From positions 62,001-126,000 of the forward strand of contig CAKVIE010000001.1 of the NCBI GenBank assembly GCA_934754505.1: a stretch of DNA of 64,000 nucleotides, given 5' to 3'. Below are positions 62,719-64,000 of the stretch, piece after piece. Position 1 is the first letter of the stretch. The number at the start of each line of letters is the position of its first letter. The DNA is from an uncultured Candidatus Melainabacteria bacterium. GTDB lineage: Bacteria > Cyanobacteriota > Vampirovibrionia > Gastranaerophilales > Gastranaerophilaceae. Made by a program: the position numbers and the translations under genes. Under the pieces are notes generated by a model, which saw nothing but the letters and a program-made list of their open reading frames with translations, had not been told where the DNA came from and did not search any database.

Positions 62719-64000
62719 ATGGCAATAAATGTGGAAAAACTTTTTGAGAATTCGGATTTATTTTGCAGAATGCAGCGATTTTTTAAGGCAGGCAAGTCTT
62801 TTGGGATTGATTGCATTAGCAAATTCGGAAAGTTGTTTTTGGTCAAAAATTTTTCCGAAAGAAAGAAAATTCTTTGGATTGTCGAGAGTGAACAGGCTGC
62901 TTTGCGGTATAAAAATGATTTAAAGTGCCTGTTTGACAATGATGCTGCTATTTTTCCTTATCAGGAAAGCGGTTTGTATGATGCGAATATTCCTAATATT
63001 TACAAATTTTTTGAGCAAATTTCAATATTACAAAATTGGGAAAATATTGTTATCGTTCCGTTAAGAGCCATTTTGGAGAAATTTCCGACACCTGATTTTT
63101 TTGCAGAAAATCATATGACAATCAATATTGATGAAGATATTGACGTTTTGAATTTTTCTGAAACCTTGATAAATTTCGGATATAAAAAGGTTTCGACGGT
63201 TGCAGACTGCGGAGAATTTAGTGTCCGAGGAGATACGATTGATGTGTATTCTCTTGACAAAAATCCCGTCAGAATTGAGCTTTGGGGTGATACTGTTACC
63301 GATTTGAGATATTTCAATTCTGAAAATCAAAGAAGTATTGAGAAAATTAAATCGGCAGTGTTTTTGCCTGTAAAAAAATTCTTAAAAGAAGATTGTTCTG
63401 CGGACAAGTTTAAAAAATATTATGACAATTTTCTGAAAAAATATACTAAAAATTTGTCAACGTACGATAAAAAGTATTTTGATGAAAAGTATCGTGAAAT
63501 TCTTGAGATAATCGGCGAAAATGTCGATTTTGACGGTGAATTTTATTATGAAAATATTTTCAATGATAATTTAAAATCGTTAATTGAGTTGTTACCGTCG
63601 GATTATACGGTGATTTTTGACGATTACGGTGAAGCAAAAACCAAATACAGGCAGCTTGATACGGGTCTTGCAAAAAGATATGAGGAAAATTTAAAACTAC
63701 CTCAAACCTTACCGTTTGAAAAGCTGCCGCATTTTAGTTATGAGAATTTTTTATCCGAGATTGCAACTAAAAATAAAATATATTTTGATAATTTTTCACC
63801 AAATGACGAGAATGATTTTATCGAAGTTAAAACTGAGTCTGCTCCGATGTTTTCGGGGGATTTGACTCAAATGGCGGATTTTATTTTTTCGAAAATAGAC
63901 AGCGGCTTTAAAATTATAATCGCAACAGATTACAAACAGCGGTTGAAAGAGATTTTGCAGGAGTTTGAGATATCTTTTTCTGAAAATTTTGAAGAAAATA
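62719..64000 (+). CDS. mfd: Transcription-repair coupling factor Mfd, 3'-truncated by window edge
   Basis: The open frame from ATG 62719 runs off the right edge (about 427 codons visible). Mfd removes stalled RNA polymerase and recruits UvrA. The visible part is the UvrB-like N-terminal region: FGYKKVSTVADCGEFSVRGDTIDVYSL, VRIELWGDTVTDLRYFNSENQRS. These match the YxRxxxVxxxGEFxxRGxIIDI and FDxxxQRS signatures shared by Mfd and UvrB. Position and divergence from UvrB (no P-loop in the first 40 residues) favour Mfd. The helicase motifs lie beyond the window. The start has no ribosome-binding site. Confidence 0.88.
   Translation, partial: MAINVEKLFENSDLFCRMQRFFKAGKSFGIDCISKFGKLFLVKNFSERKKILWIVESEQAALRYKNDLKCLFDNDAAIFPYQESGLYDANIPNIYKFFEQISILQNWENIVIVPLRAILEKFPTPDFFAENHMTINIDEDIDVLNFSETLINFGYKKVSTVADCGEFSVRGDTIDVYSLDKNPVRIELWGDTVTDLRYFNSENQRSIEKIKSAVFLPVKKFLKEDCSADKFKKYYDNFLKKYTKNLSTYDKKYFDEKYREILEIIGENVDFDGEFYYENIFNDNLKSLIELLPSDYTVIFDDYGEAKTKYRQLDTGLAKRYEENLKLPQTLPFEKLPHFSYENFLSEIATKNKIYFDNFSPNDENDFIEVKTESAPMFSGDLTQMADFIFSKIDSGFKIIIATDYKQRLKEILQEFEISFSENFEEN

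Overview
The window is AT-rich, densely coded bacterial chromosome with Gram-negative envelope genes: a beta-barrel autotransporter and a TolC-type channel. The RNA polymerase beta' subunit is split into separate rpoC1 and rpoC2 genes, with a very large insertion in the RpoC2 trigger loop. That arrangement is the hallmark of Cyanobacteria and their non-photosynthetic sister lineage. With the low GC content, the absence of photosynthesis genes here and the envelope and catabolic gene content, the best guess is a gut-type Melainabacteria/Vampirovibrionia (Gastranaerophilales-like) genome. The lineage call is an inference. The split gene is directly visible.

Layout. 1-7.7 kb: 3' part of rpoB, then rpoC1 and rpoC2, closed by a terminator. 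7.7-16.4 kb: a small exported protein, an unknown 211-aa protein, a DegT-type sugar aminotransferase, a metallophosphoesterase preceded by a truncated acetyltransferase-like mini-gene, a parvulin foldase overlapping a GlmS-like isomerase, an MFS exporter, a degenerate PurH homologue and a PSP1/RicT-like protein. 16.4-22.1 kb: an orphan histidine kinase, rpsB-tsf, class II aldolase, and an ilvA-ridA operon in which RidA removes the reactive imine made by IlvA. 22.3-28.7 kb: one 2094-aa Pmp-like autotransporter. 28.7-33.8 kb: an unknown gene, mnmG, a membrane-anchored metzincin with TPR-like repeats, and an orphan NarL-type response regulator.

33.8-41.6 kb is the most unusual stretch. Two paralogous proteins share about 380 N-terminal residues (EF-hand-like plus about 20-residue hairpin repeats) and the same promoter block, but carry different C-terminal murein-hydrolase domains (lytic transglycosylase versus CHAP/NlpC-like). 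Next come galM-wecB and a bacterial calpain-like cysteine protease. None of these enzymes has a recognisable Sec signal peptide.

41.6-46.5 kb: a GH38 alpha-mannosidase, a small membrane protein, then a decayed mobile-element remnant (frameshifted phage-type polyvalent protein and a truncated Fic domain) beside tRNA-Asp(GUC). 46.6-54.6 kb: glyS, then ruvC, a membrane protein and mtnA (overlapping), and on the other strand an LCP-nitroreductase-hisG-mazG operon. 54.7-62.5 kb: a YnbB-like PLP enzyme, a CzcCBA-type metal efflux operon and an SGNH-like protein. The window ends inside mfd.

The main non-genic signal is a 15-bp palindrome, AACACTAWTAGTGTT, found five times between 49.5 and 62.5 kb. 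Two copies are intergenic and terminator-like. Three lie inside genes, all in the same reading frame. I saw no CRISPR array, rRNA, intact transposase or replication origin.
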